From NCBI RefSeq assembly GCF_900130015.1, contig NZ_FQXS01000018.1, positions 1 through 64,000 on the forward strand: DNA of 64,000 bases. Reading direction: 5' to 3'. Under the pieces are notes generated by a model, which was not told the origin of the DNA, searched no databases, and worked only from the letters and a program-made list of their open reading frames with translations. Positions within the stretch are counted from its first letter, which is position 1. Each line of letters starts with the position of its first letter. The position numbers and the translations under genes are program-made. Shown here in pieces: positions 28,933 through 39,983 of this stretch. This DNA is from Desulfofustis glycolicus DSM 9705 (GTDB taxonomy: Bacteria; Desulfobacterota; Desulfobulbia; Desulfobulbales; Desulfocapsaceae).

Positions 28933-29292
28933 CTATAACGGCTTCTGCGAATCGGGGTCGAACAGTTCGCGGAAACGATGGTTGGCGTAGGATTCGATAT
29001 CGTCCTGCAGGGTTCGATAGTTTTTGATAAGAGACCGTGCGGTAGGGGTCAGCGTCGTGCCGCCGGCCCCGCTGCCACCTTTCTTGGAGAGTACCAGTTC
29101 GTCGGCGAAGTGCTTTCGCAGGATTTTAATGTGGGTCCAGGCTTTTTTATAGTTCATGGACAATCGCTGGGCGGCACCGGCAATTGAGCCTTCTTCCTCG
29201 ATCAGTTCCAGCAAATCCGTTTTCCCCTTGCCGAATAATAGATCGTGGTTGTCGTTCTCGATCCATGTCTTTGTTTTGACGTGTAGTTTCAT
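28933..29292 (-). CDS. ModE-type winged-helix DNA-binding protein without molybdate-binding domain
   Basis: Regulator of 119 residues corresponding to the N-terminal LysR-like winged helix of ModE: KGKTDLLELIEEEGSIAGAAQRL and MNYKKAWTHIKIL, then GGSGAGGTTLTPTA. The C-terminal molbindin domains of full ModE are missing, as in many delta-group proteins, so molybdate sensing, if any, would be by another route. It lies 24 bases after tatC on the same strand and is probably in the tatBC operon. A perfect inverted repeat lies just beyond its 3' end. Confidence 0.87.
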   Translation of the reverse strand: MKLHVKTKTWIENDNHDLLFGKGKTDLLELIEEEGSIAGAAQRLSMNYKKAWTHIKILRKHFADELVLSKKGGSGAGGTTLTPTARSLIKNYRTLQDDIESYANHRFRELFDPDSQKPL

Positions 29293-29316
29293 GGCTGAAA
29301 GAAGCGGTGACAGATC

Positions 29317-30102
29317 CTATTTGTCAATGTTTTCCCGGTTTGCTTCATCCTCTGCCGGACCCGGGTCAACCGTGGGCTTTTTTTTGCCGAACAGTGCCGT
29401 GAGTAGCACGCCGGCTTCGTAGAGACCGAACAATGGAAAACAGAGCAGCACGGTGGCCATGAGATCGCCGGCACTGAGCAGGAAGGCGACGACGACGATG
29501 GCGGCGTAGAAATAGAGACGTTTTTTACGGAAGTAACCGGGCTTGACGATGCCGGCCTTGCCGGTCATTACCATCAGAAAGGGGATCTGAAAGGCCAGGC
29601 CGAAGGCGACTATCAGCCGGGCGACAAAGGTCAGGTAGAGCCCGAGTTTCGGTAGAGGCTCCAGGCCGGGGTGGGCATAGCTCATGAAATAGACGAGCAG
29701 GCGCGGCAGCACGCTGAACAGGGCAAAAGCGGCACCGCCGACGAAGAGCAGGGTGGACCAGAAGACCACGGTGGTGACCAATCGTTTTTCGTTGTCGTGC
29801 AACCCCGGGGCAATGAAGCACCAGCTCTGGTGCAGTAGAAACGGAAAGCTGGTGATCAGGCCGATCATGACAGCCAACTTGATATAGGCGATGAACGCCT
29901 CCGGCAAGTTGGTGTAGACCATCTGGTAGACCATCGGACTGGCCTCAAACAGTGGCCGGATAAAGAATTGGGCGATCTCTTCGGCAAAGAAATAGGCAAC
30001 ACCGGAGCAGAGAATAACAGCGATGAAGCAGCGCACCAGCCGCTTGCGTAGTTCGTCGTGATGGGGGCGGAAAAAGGCCAGGCTGCGTTCGAGCGAGGAC
30101 AT
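29317..30102 (-). CDS. tatC: Sec-independent protein translocase TatC
   Basis: Polytopic inner-membrane protein of 261 residues with six predicted helices. It begins SSLERSLAFFRPHHDELRKRL, whose acidic and basic residues match the signal-peptide-binding N-terminus of TatC, and contains the conserved FAxFSVLPRLL-type segment and QIPFLMVM. TatC recognises twin-arginine signal peptides and, with TatB and TatA, exports folded proteins, including many cofactor-loaded redox enzymes. It lies three bases behind tatB. No tatA gene is seen here. Confidence 0.95.
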   Translation of the reverse strand: MSSLERSLAFFRPHHDELRKRLVRCFIAVILCSGVAYFFAEEIAQFFIRPLFEASPMVYQMVYTNLPEAFIAYIKLAVMIGLITSFPFLLHQSWCFIAPGLHDNEKRLVTTVVFWSTLLFVGGAAFALFSVLPRLLVYFMSYAHPGLEPLPKLGLYLTFVARLIVAFGLAFQIPFLMVMTGKAGIVKPGYFRKKRLYFYAAIVVVAFLLSAGDLMATVLLCFPLFGLYEAGVLLTALFGKKKPTVDPGPAEDEANRENIDK

Positions 30103-30105
30103 CGA

Positions 30106-30687
30106 TCAGGCGCGCTGCGAATCGGGAGTCGACTGCTTGTCGGTCGAATCTTCGGCGGTCGTTTCGTCACCGGTCGGCGCCTGCTTGCCGGAGGCATTTT
30201 CAGTCGGTAGGTCGTTTTTGTCTTCGGTCGAAACGTCTTCAATCGGTACGTCGTCGACATCTTCGATAGGGATGTCGTCAGCCGATTCTGATGCATCAGC
30301 GGCTATCACGCCTGCCGACTCGTCGGTCGGTTCGTCGTCTTTCTCGCCGATATCGGAGACGACAACTTCTTCGGTGCTCGCCTGTTCGTTGATTGCCTGT
30401 TCATGCGTATCGACGATATCGTAATCGCCGGCTACCCCGGTCCAGCCGTCGGGATCCGGCTCGCCGAGCTGCTTCTTCAACGAGTTGGCCGCGTCTTCGA
30501 GCTGCGGCCGGACCTCGTCGAGCGGATTGTCTTTGGCCAGGTCTTCCTTCAGGTTGTTGACGGTCTTTTTCAGCTCCATGACGCCCTTAGCGATCGAGCG
30601 GGCCATCTCCGGGAGTTTATCCGGGCCGACGACGATCAGTGCAAGCGCCATGATCAATATCAATTCTGGCAAGCCGATGCCGAACAT
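30106..30687 (-). CDS. tatB: Sec-independent protein translocase TatB
   Basis: Protein of 193 residues with one N-terminal membrane helix (MFGIGLPELILIMALALIVV), the hinge GPDKLPEMARSI and an amphipathic helix (GVMELKKTVNNLKEDL). These are the hallmarks of TatA/B; length and pairing with tatC favour TatB. The C-terminal 110 residues are acidic and low-complexity, with a repeated DD(I/V)PIEDV unit (for example DDIPIEDV then DDVPIEDV). The gene is first of tatB-tatC-modE-like. Its upstream region holds two tandem copies of the dispersed repeat. Confidence 0.9.
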   Translation of the reverse strand: MFGIGLPELILIMALALIVVGPDKLPEMARSIAKGVMELKKTVNNLKEDLAKDNPLDEVRPQLEDAANSLKKQLGEPDPDGWTGVAGDYDIVDTHEQAINEQASTEEVVVSDIGEKDDEPTDESAGVIAADASESADDIPIEDVDDVPIEDVSTEDKNDLPTENASGKQAPTGDETTAEDSTDKQSTPDSQRA

Positions 30688-30742
30688 AATTCGTATTCAC
30701 CGTATCGGGTGTGCCGTTGGCACTACCCATTGATCTTCTTTA

Positions 30743-30885
30743 GGGAACCTTGAAAAATTGTCATTTCGTCCAATCTCGTCGTTGCGCAATCAAATTTTAT
30801 CCTCGGAATATCGTGTATATGCCTGCGGTAAAATTTTCTTGCGCGCCTCGATCTTGAACGAAATTCCTGCTTTTTCAAGCTCCCC
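30743..30885. repeat. Dispersed palindromic repeat, copy R2
   Basis: 143-bp element with terminal inverted repeats GGGAACCTTGAAAAA and (inverse) GGGGAGCTTGAAAAA, 13 of 15 matching. The core has AAATTTTA (30792-30799) and GGTAAAATTTT (30827-30837) as inner arms. It is followed at once by R3 with a period of 142 bases. Confidence 0.88.
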
Positions 30886-31026
30886 TGAACCTTGAAAAAT
30901 TGTCATTTCGTCCAATCTCGTCGTTGCGCAATCAAATTTTATCCTCGGAATATCGTGTATATGCCTGCGGTAAAATTTTCTTGCACGCCTCGATCTTGAA
31001 CGAAATTCCTGCTTTTTCAAGCTCCC
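30886..31026. repeat. Dispersed palindromic repeat, copy R3 (tandem with R2)
   Basis: Almost identical to R2; within the core I see a single change (GCGCGCCTCG to GCACGCCTCG). The near-identity indicates recent tandem duplication or repeated insertion at the same place. Confidence 0.88.
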
Positions 31027-31039
31027 CTTCACTTTCCCG

Positions 31040-31176
31040 CCGAGGCGACGATCAGTCGTGTGTCTCTGCGGACACCAGCTGAAATCTAACAGAACGGTCG
31101 GCAGAAATCGACTGCTAATTGGTTGGAGCCCACCGACTGGGAGGGTGACGAGCTCTGCCTAACCTCCCAGATTTTT
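31040..31176 (+). ncRNA. Candidate structured RNA ending in an intrinsic terminator
   Basis: Successive stems can form on the plus strand: CGAC/GTCG (31046/31055), GTGTC/GACAC (31060/31071), and GTCGG/CCGAC (31097/31133) enclosing GCAG/CTGC. The last helix is CTGGGAGG/CCTCCCAG (31137/31163), followed by five T after one A. The purA promoter lies downstream of this terminator, so this would be an independent small RNA or an attenuated leader. It matches no RNA family I can recall, and no clear promoter was found for it. Confidence 0.35.
31137..31176 (+). terminator. Likely intrinsic terminator upstream of purA promoter
   Basis: Eight-base-pair stem CTGGGAGG/CCTCCCAG with an 18-base loop, followed by ATTTTT. 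It would end any plus-strand transcript entering from the repeat region before the purA promoter. Confidence 0.55.
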
Positions 31177-31203
31177 ATGGGAAAAGCGAATAAATTTGAT
31201 AGA

Positions 31204-31232
31204 TTGACTTTGTTTGCATGGTTGACTATAAT
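31204..31232 (+). promoter_or_regulatory. Sigma-70 promoter of the purA run
   Basis: TTGACT (31204-31209), a 17-base spacer and a perfect TATAAT (31227-31232). Predicted start is near 31239, giving a leader of about 75 bases before purA. Confidence 0.85.
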
Positions 31233-31251
31233 TACCAGGTTTTACTTCTGA

Positions 31252-32637
<1,386 letters not shown>

Positions 32638-32679
32638 TCGGTGGCGCCTCCTTCAATGAGATTAGGAAAATAGGAACTT

Positions 32680-34087
<1,408 letters not shown>

Positions 34088-34101
34088 CGGGAGTATCACA
34101 G

Positions 34102-34587
34102 GTGAGTGACCAAGAGAAATTGACCCATTTCGACAGTGACGGCAACGCCATCATGGTCGATATTTCCACGAAATCGGTGACCAGTAGAACGGCGGTCGCC
34201 GCAGGTGAGATCACCATGAATCGACAGGCCTTCGAGATGGTGCGCAGCGGCTCGATGGCCAAGGGCGATGTGCTCGGTGTGGCGCGGCTGGCCGGTATCA
34301 TGGCGGCCAAGAAAGTGGACGAACTGATCCCGCTGACCCACCCGCTACTGATCGATTCGGTCACCGTTGATTTTTCTTTCGACCCCGAGCGCTGTGCGGT
34401 TATCATCGAAGCGAGCGTGACGATCAGCGGTAGAACGGGTGTGGAGATGGAGGCCCTGACGGCGGTATCGTTGGCGGCCTTGACCATCTACGATATGTGT
34501 AAAGCAGTCGATAAGGGCATGGAAATCGGCGCCATCCGACTGCTCAGCAAGACCGGCGGCAAGAGCGGCGCATTCAGGCGGGAATAA
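34102..34587 (+). CDS. moaC: Cyclic pyranopterin monophosphate synthase MoaC
   Basis: Enzyme of 161 residues in molybdenum cofactor synthesis, making cPMP from the product of the radical SAM enzyme MoaA. Conserved motifs are [33 protein letters not shown], and [20 protein letters not shown], with KAVDKGM near the end. Start is GTG with GGGAG upstream. It is 14 bases behind dnaJ; other moa genes are not here. Confidence 0.95.
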   Translation: MSDQEKLTHFDSDGNAIMVDISTKSVTSRTAVAAGEITMNRQAFEMVRSGSMAKGDVLGVARLAGIMAAKKVDELIPLTHPLLIDSVTVDFSFDPERCAVIIEASVTISGRTGVEMEALTAVSLAALTIYDMCKAVDKGMEIGAIRLLSKTGGKSGAFRRE

Positions 34588-34644
34588 CCGAAGGTAACCG
34601 GCAGAGCAGAGCCGGGTGTGTGATAAACGAAGGAGATGAATCGG

Positions 34645-35007
34645 ATGGAGAAAGAGTTACTGGAGAAGTTCCGTAAGCAACTCACTGAAAAGCGCAAGGA
34701 AATCCTCGAAGAGGCGAACCGGACCCTGGCCGATATGACCGATCAGAGCTCCAACGTACCGGATCCCAACGACCGGGCCTCGATTGAATCAGATCGCAGT
34801 TTCGAACTACGCATCAGGGATCGCGAGCGTCGTCTGCTGACCAAGATCGACGAGGCGCTTGCCCGTATCGAAGACGGTGAGTACGGGATTTGCGAGGAAT
34901 GCGGTTGCGATATCAATGTCAAACGGTTGGAGGCCCGGCCGGTGACCACTCTGTGCATTGATTGTAAAACACTTCAGGAGCAGAAGGAGCGCTCCCAGGG
35001 TCAGTAA
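34645..35007 (+). CDS. dksA: DksA/TraR-family transcription factor
   Basis: RNA polymerase-binding regulator of 120 residues. A coiled-coil region (ELLEKFRKQLTEKRKEILEE) is followed by SDRSFELRIRDRERRLLTKI and the zinc finger CEECGCDINVKRLEARP ... CIDCK. ATG at 34645 is chosen because AAGGAG is nine bases upstream; the ATG at 34636 abuts it. DksA enters the secondary channel and, with ppGpp, controls stable RNA and amino acid promoters. An acidic pair at the coiled-coil tip (ADMTDQ region) is not the classic DxxDxA, so it may be a DksA-like paralogue. Confidence 0.85.
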   Translation: MEKELLEKFRKQLTEKRKEILEEANRTLADMTDQSSNVPDPNDRASIESDRSFELRIRDRERRLLTKIDEALARIEDGEYGICEECGCDINVKRLEARPVTTLCIDCKTLQEQKERSQGQ

Positions 35008-35013
35008 TACACT

Positions 35014-36018
35014 ATGCCGGAATTGCGTAAAGATCCGGTTCTCGGCCGATGGATCATCATTGCCAAGGAACGTCGTAAACGGCCGACCGATTTTCTGGTG
35101 GAAAAGTCGCAGGTGCTCGGCGGCTTCTGCCCGCTCTGCCCCGGCAACGAGGATTTTACGCCACCGGAGGTGCTGGCCTACCGGGGCGGCTGTCAATCCC
35201 GGAGCAACCAGTCGGACTGGCAGGTCCGGGTGGTCCCGAACAAGTATCCGGCGCTGATCATCGAGGGTGAACTCGGCAAGGCGGCGGAAGGGTTGTACGA
35301 CCGGATGAACGGCATCGGCGCCCACGAAGTGATCATTGAATCGCCGGGCCATAATGACCAGTTGTGGAACCAGCCCGTCGAGCATATCGCTCTGGTACTG
35401 CGTGTCTATCGCGATCGTCTGCTCGATCTGCAGAAGGATTCACGGTTCCGTTATGTAATGATCTTCAAGAACTACGGCAAGGCGGCCGGAGCCTCGCTGG
35501 AGCATTCACACTCCCAATTGATTGCGCTCCCGGTCTTGCCGCGGATGATCACCAATGAGCTGGATGGCGGGAAATCCTATTTTCGTTACAAGGATCGCTG
35601 TCTGTTCTGCGATATCATTCGGCAGGAAATCGAACAGGACGTCAGAGTGGTCTGTCAGAACGAATCGTTCATTACCATCTCTCCCTTTGCACCCAGGACG
35701 CCGTTTGAGATGTGGGTGCTGCCGAAACGGCACACCTCCGGCTATTGCCACGAAGACGATACGGAGTTGCTCAAGTTGGCCAGAATCCTCTCGGAAAGCC
35801 TGCGCCGGCTCGACGGTTGCATCTCAAATGTCCCCTACAATTTCGTGCTGCACACCCAGCCGCTGCGCTCCGGTGAGCTGGAGCATTTCCACTGGCATTT
35901 TGAAATTGTGCCGAAGTTGACCTCGATAGCCGGTTTTGAGTGGGGCTCGGGGTTTTACATCAATCCGATGCCACCGGAAGAGGCGACCCAGTACTTACGT
36001 GAATCTCTGGATAGTTGA
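35014..36018 (+). CDS. galT: Galactose-1-phosphate uridylyltransferase
   Basis: Enzyme of 334 residues of the HIT-related GalT family. It starts ELRKDPVLGRWIIIAKERRKRP, has an N-terminal CPLCPGNE zinc-type motif, and the active-site HSHSQLIALP containing the catalytic His. ELEHFHWHFEIVP follows near the C-terminus. GalT moves UMP between glucose and galactose phosphates; some prokaryotic homologues use ADP-sugars. It lies six bases behind dksA, and no galK or galE is adjacent, so the pathway role is uncertain. Confidence 0.9.
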   Translation: MPELRKDPVLGRWIIIAKERRKRPTDFLVEKSQVLGGFCPLCPGNEDFTPPEVLAYRGGCQSRSNQSDWQVRVVPNKYPALIIEGELGKAAEGLYDRMNGIGAHEVIIESPGHNDQLWNQPVEHIALVLRVYRDRLLDLQKDSRFRYVMIFKNYGKAAGASLEHSHSQLIALPVLPRMITNELDGGKSYFRYKDRCLFCDIIRQEIEQDVRVVCQNESFITISPFAPRTPFEMWVLPKRHTSGYCHEDDTELLKLARILSESLRRLDGCISNVPYNFVLHTQPLRSGELEHFHWHFEIVPKLTSIAGFEWGSGFYINPMPPEEATQYLRESLDS

Positions 36019-36029
36019 AGGAGGTCATC

Positions 36030-36380
36030 ATGAAAAAATTGCTGATCGTCGACGATGACGAGTCGATCCAGTTGCTCTACCAGGAGGAATTCAAGGAAGA
36101 AGGGTACGAGGTGGCCGAGGCGCTCAACGGGGAGAGCGCCCTGGAGCAGTTCAAACAGTCGCCGCCCGACCTGGTGGTGCTTGACATCCAGATGCCTGGT
36201 CTCAACGGCATCGAGGTGTTGCGGCAGATGAAGATGCTCAACGCGGCCATTCCGGTGATCATCAACAGCGCCTACAACGAGTACAAACAGGATTTGGGCG
36301 CCTGGGCCTCTGATGAATACGTGGTCAAATCATCGGATATGAGCGAGTTGAAGACCGCCGTTCGCCGGCTGGTCGGCTGA
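36030..36380 (+). CDS. Stand-alone CheY-like response regulator
   Basis: Single receiver domain of 116 residues. Acidic triad DDDES, phosphoacceptor in VVLDIQMPG, switch residues in NSAYNEY and lysine in VVKSSD are all present. There is no output domain. ATG at 36030 has GAAGGAGG five bases upstream. It sits between galT and folE2 with no kinase gene nearby, so its partner is unknown. Confidence 0.9.
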   Translation: MKKLLIVDDDESIQLLYQEEFKEEGYEVAEALNGESALEQFKQSPPDLVVLDIQMPGLNGIEVLRQMKMLNAAIPVIINSAYNEYKQDLGAWASDEYVVKSSDMSELKTAVRRLVG

Positions 36381-36420
36381 CCCGGTTGCCGGACGGCCGC
36401 AGCTCGGGTCCGCGTCGATC

Positions 36421-37164
36421 ATGAAAGATATCCAGAGTCAGCAGGATTACCGACGTATCGATATCAAGAAAGTCGGTGTCAAAACCGTCACCTACCCGAT
36501 AACGGTCCTCGATAAGGCGCAGAGCAGACAGAAGACCATCGCCACCATCAACATGTACGTGAACCTGCCGCATCACTTCAAGGGCACGCACATGAGCCGC
36601 TTTATCGAAATCCTCAATTGCTTTCACGGCAAGATAGATATCAAGAATTTCCGGCAGATTCTTGAAGAAATGAAGCTCCGGCTGGATGCGGAAGCTGCCC
36701 ATATGGAGATGTTTTTTCCATTTTTTCTGCGGCGCAGTGATGATCAGGATACGTTGCGGATCAGCAGGTATGAATGCACCATGAGCTGTTTTCTCGGAGA
36801 GGATGACGACCTGCGGATCGATCTTTCCGTGCCCATTGCCTATCCACCGTCCGATGAAGGAACTGCCGAACGCGGCGGGCTCTGGGGTACGGCGCTGGTC
36901 AGTGTGCGTTTCAAGCGCTTTATGTGGCTGGAAGACCTGATCGATATCATCGAGGCGACCATTAAAGCGGAAATGACCGAGCGCCGGAAGTGCGGTGATG
37001 ATCCAGGCCAGCCGATGGAAACCCTGCTCGAACGGCTCGACCGGCGATTGGCGACCCTCACGGAGTTACGCTGGTACGAAGTTACCGTTGAAAACCTATC
37101 ACAGGGGTATTCGTTATTTGCACTGACGAGTGGCCCCGATCTGCTGCCGAATCCGGCGGTATAA
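36421..37164 (+). CDS. folE2: GTP cyclohydrolase FolE2 (type IB)
   Basis: Enzyme of 247 residues of the GCYH-IB family, which makes dihydroneopterin triphosphate from GTP for folate (or queuosine) synthesis. Matching features are DIQSQQDYRRIDIKKVGVK at the start, NLPHHFKGTHMSRF, and the C-terminal YEVTVENLSQGYSLFA. The type IB enzyme can use metals other than zinc and often replaces FolE under zinc shortage. No Zur-like site was recognised. It is 40 bases behind the CheY-like gene. Confidence 0.93.
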   Translation: MKDIQSQQDYRRIDIKKVGVKTVTYPITVLDKAQSRQKTIATINMYVNLPHHFKGTHMSRFIEILNCFHGKIDIKNFRQILEEMKLRLDAEAAHMEMFFPFFLRRSDDQDTLRISRYECTMSCFLGEDDDLRIDLSVPIAYPPSDEGTAERGGLWGTALVSVRFKRFMWLEDLIDIIEATIKAEMTERRKCGDDPGQPMETLLERLDRRLATLTELRWYEVTVENLSQGYSLFALTSGPDLLPNPAV

Positions 37165-37172
37165 TGCGATCA

Positions 37173-37186
37173 CCTTTTGCAAAAGG
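37173..37186. repeat. 14-bp palindrome covering the glyS ribosome site
   Basis: CCTTTTGCAAAAGG is a perfect palindrome ending five bases before the glyS ATG, and its AAAAGG is the likely ribosome site. It resembles the outer arm of repeat R1 (GCCTTTTGCAAAAC), which may be chance. Confidence 0.5.
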
Positions 37187-37191
37187 CCACC

Positions 37192-39270
37192 ATGAAGGAT
37201 TTACTATTTGAGATTGGTACCGAGGAGCTGCCGGCCGGTTTTCTTGTTCCGGCCATGGAGCAGCTTGCCTCGTTGTTTCGCACGAAGGCGGAAAAACTCA
37301 AGCTCGTCTTCGCCGGTCTGCGCACCTATGGCACCCCGCGCCGGCTCGCCCTGGTTGTCGAGCAGCTTACCGAACGCCAGGAAGACAGCCGGGAAGAGCT
37401 GCTCGGCCCGTCGAAACAGGCAGCGTTTGACGACCAGGGAAAACCGACCCGGGCCGCCGAGGGATTTGCCCGCTCAAAAGGGGTAACAGTCGATCAACTC
37501 AGTCTGGTGGCTACCCCGAAAGGCGAGTATCTGAAGCTGGTTCGCCAGGTTGCAGGCGTCGCGACGGAAACGGTGTTGCCGGAACTGCTCAAGGAGATCC
37601 TGGTCGAGCTGTCTTTTGCCAAGTCCATGAAATGGGGTAGTAACCAACTCACCTTCGCTCGCCCGATTCAGTGGCTGCTCACCCGATTCGGCGACGATAC
37701 GGTCGTATTCGAGCACGAGGGGATCGTCAGTTCAAATCTGAGTCGTGGTCACCGCTTTCTCGCCCCCGACACATTTACTGTCGCAACGGCGGCCGACTAT
37801 GAACGCGCCTTGGAAGAACGTTTCGTTATTGCCGATGTCGAGCGGCGCCGACAGCGGGTACTCGATGAAATCAAGGCTGCCGTGGCCGTTGCCGGCTTTG
37901 GTGATGGCGCCGAGGTGGCTGTTGACCAGGGGCTGCTCGATACGGTGACCAATCTGGTTGAATGCCCGTTCGGGGTCTGCGGTCGTTTTGCCGAGAAATT
38001 TTTACAGATTCCGGCCGAGGTACTGATCACCTCGATGCGTGAACACCAGAAATATTTTCCGGTGATCGACCGTCAGGGTTCGTTGCTGCCCGGCTTCGTG
38101 GCGGTAAACAATACCCGGGTACGACAGATCGAAGTAACCAGGACCGGGCATGAGCGGGTTTTGCGGGCACGGCTGGAGGACGCCTTCTTCTTCTTCGAGT
38201 CGGACAAAAAGATCAGGCTGGCCGAGCGGCTCGAGGCGCTGTCCGGCATCATCTTTCAGGCGCGGCTCGGCTCGATGCGCGACAAGGTCGATCGCATCGT
38301 TAAGCTGACCCGCTTGCTCGCCGATATGCTCGAGCCGACTGTTGCCGAGGACGCCTGCCGAGCCGCGCTGCTCTGCAAGGCCGATCTGACCTCAAACATG
38401 GTCGGAGAGTTTCCGTCATTGCAGGGGGTAATGGGCAGCGCCTATGGTGCCCATGACGGAGAGGCCGACAGCGTTGCAGTGGCCATTGCCGAACACTACC
38501 TGCCGCTGCGGGCCGGCTCACCCTTGCCGACCACGGCGACCGGCGCCCTGGTCGGATTGGCCGATCGGATCGATACCATTGCCGGCTGTTTCGGTATCGG
38601 GCAGACCCCGACCGGCACCACCGACCCATTCGGTTTGCGTCGCCTGGCCCTGGCCGTACTCCATATCATTGAACATTATCGCTATGGGCTGCCGTTATCC
38701 GATCTGCTCTACAAGGCGCTGGCGCTCTACGGCGACAAGGTGGCCGGCGGGGCGGCAACGGTAGAGCAGATCATGACCTTTATCAAAGGCCGCTTCGTCA
38801 ACGACTGCGCTGCCAGGGGGCTGGATGCCAGAGCCGTAGACGCGGCTAGTTCAGTCGCATTTGACGATGTTAATGATTGTTTGCAGCGGATCGAGGCATT
38901 GATTGCAATCAAGCGACAGGAATCGTTTGAGGTGCTGGCCGGCTCGTTCAAACGGATTAGAAATATCATCAAAGATCACCAGGAGCTGGAGGTTGACCGT
39001 TCGCTGTTGACCGAACCGGCGGAGCAGGAGTTATACACCGTTTATCAGCGCTTGCATGCTGCCGGCGAGCAACGGTTGCCGCGTCGCGACTATAGCGGTT
39101 TTCTTGAAGAGATGCTGGCCCTCAAAGAACCCGTCGATCGCTTTTTCGACGACGTAATGGTCATGGCCGAGGACGAGGCGGTGCGGAACAACCGGCTCAA
39201 CCTACTGACCGGTATCGGTACGCTGATCCTGGCGATTGGAGATATCTCCCGCATGCACGGCGGATTATAA
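37192..39270 (+). CDS. glyS: Glycyl-tRNA synthetase beta subunit
   Basis: Beta chain of the bacterial alpha2beta2 glycyl-tRNA synthetase, 692 residues. It starts KDLLFEIGTEELPAGF, has LLGPSKQAAFD and the long helical domain SMREHQKYFPVID, and ends with VMVMAEDEAVRNNRLNLL. ATG at 37192 is used; an upstream TTG at 37177 lacks a ribosome site. The alpha subunit gene glyQ, usually adjacent, is not in the window. It closes the purA run and has a strong terminator. Confidence 0.96.
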   Translation: MKDLLFEIGTEELPAGFLVPAMEQLASLFRTKAEKLKLVFAGLRTYGTPRRLALVVEQLTERQEDSREELLGPSKQAAFDDQGKPTRAAEGFARSKGVTVDQLSLVATPKGEYLKLVRQVAGVATETVLPELLKEILVELSFAKSMKWGSNQLTFARPIQWLLTRFGDDTVVFEHEGIVSSNLSRGHRFLAPDTFTVATAADYERALEERFVIADVERRRQRVLDEIKAAVAVAGFGDGAEVAVDQGLLDTVTNLVECPFGVCGRFAEKFLQIPAEVLITSMREHQKYFPVIDRQGSLLPGFVAVNNTRVRQIEVTRTGHERVLRARLEDAFFFFESDKKIRLAERLEALSGIIFQARLGSMRDKVDRIVKLTRLLADMLEPTVAEDACRAALLCKADLTSNMVGEFPSLQGVMGSAYGAHDGEADSVAVAIAEHYLPLRAGSPLPTTATGALVGLADRIDTIAGCFGIGQTPTGTTDPFGLRRLALAVLHIIEHYRYGLPLSDLLYKALALYGDKVAGGAATVEQIMTFIKGRFVNDCAARGLDARAVDAASSVAFDDVNDCLQRIEALIAIKRQESFEVLAGSFKRIRNIIKDHQELEVDRSLLTEPAEQELYTVYQRLHAAGEQRLPRRDYSGFLEEMLALKEPVDRFFDDVMVMAEDEAVRNNRLNLLTGIGTLILAIGDISRMHGGL

Positions 39271-39340
39271 ATCTACGCATACTGAGGGCCCGATTCTCCG
39301 CCCTGCTGGGCCTTCGTGATTGCTGACCGAAAGGAAAAAC

Positions 39341-39376
39341 AAAAAAAGGCTGCTCCCGTTCGGAGCAGCCTTTTTT
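39341..39376. terminator. Bidirectional terminator between glyS and cytochrome c3
   Basis: Nine-base-pair stem GGCTGCTCC/GGAGCAGCC with a five-base loop, flanked by an A-run on the left and six T on the right. It serves both converging genes. Confidence 0.95.
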
Positions 39377-39424
39377 ATTGTACTACCAAACCTCAGTCGG
39401 TGATACGCATCACCGTACACGGTT

Positions 39425-39829
39425 TTATTGATGGCAGGGCTTGCAGCCTTTGAAGACCTCGGCCAGGGCCGGGTTATCGGCAGCGGCCTTTTTATGGCAG
39501 TCTCGACAGTTCTTGTGGGCGGCATCTTTATAGGTGGCGACTTCTTTGGGCAGCCCTTCGATGCCGGAGTTATGGCAAGACTCGCATTTGGCGATCTCCA
39601 TGCCTTCCGTGTAAGGAACCTGCTTGCCGTTTTCCGCGCCGTGATGACAGTCGCCGCAGGCAGCGATCTCCTGATGTTTGGCGTGCGGGAAAACAGCCGG
39701 TTTCGGCTTTTTCGCTTTGTCGATTTCGGCTTGCAGAATCATGTCAGCCGGTGGATCCTGGGCGACGACGACGCCGGCAAAACCCAGAACCGCGACGGCA
39801 CAAATACAGAGCAACAATTTCTTCATCAT
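39425..39829 (-). CDS. Tetraheme cytochrome c3 (periplasmic)
   Basis: Periplasmic electron carrier of 134 residues. A signal peptide (KKLLLCICAVAVLGFAGVVVA) is followed by about 110 residues with four CxxCH heme motifs: CGDCH, CESCH, CRDCH and CKPCH. FPHAKH supplies distal histidines in the class III pattern. Start is ATG at 39829 with GAGAGGAG upstream; the longer open frame includes the promoter. Such cytochromes take electrons from periplasmic hydrogenases or formate dehydrogenases in sulfate reducers. All four sites are CxxCH, whereas several classic c3 proteins have two CxxxxCH sites. Confidence 0.93.
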   Translation of the reverse strand: MMKKLLLCICAVAVLGFAGVVVAQDPPADMILQAEIDKAKKPKPAVFPHAKHQEIAACGDCHHGAENGKQVPYTEGMEIAKCESCHNSGIEGLPKEVATYKDAAHKNCRDCHKKAAADNPALAEVFKGCKPCHQ

Positions 39830-39895
39830 GGTGACCACTCCTCTCTTGAATTGGTTTTCTGCCGGTAGAACTGAACGAAGATTCACCCTATCCAT

Positions 39896-39924
39896 CTTAT
39901 ACCGGGTTAGCGGGCGTATGTCAA
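39896..39924 (-). promoter_or_regulatory. Sigma-70 promoter of cytochrome c3
   Basis: Read on the minus strand, TTGACA (39924-39919), a 17-base spacer and TATAAG (39901-39896). The predicted start near 39889 gives a leader of about 60 bases. This is one of the strongest promoters in the window. Confidence 0.82.
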
Positions 39925-39983
39925 GAACCTCTCTTGGAAATGTTTTTCTTTAATAGTCTGGTTTTTCATATAAAAAACTGATT

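Noticed and set aside
30790-31032. 80-codon minus-strand open frame between tatB and purA
   Set aside because: It is translation of repeats R3 and R2, with the same peptide words twice. No ribosome site or gene context was seen.
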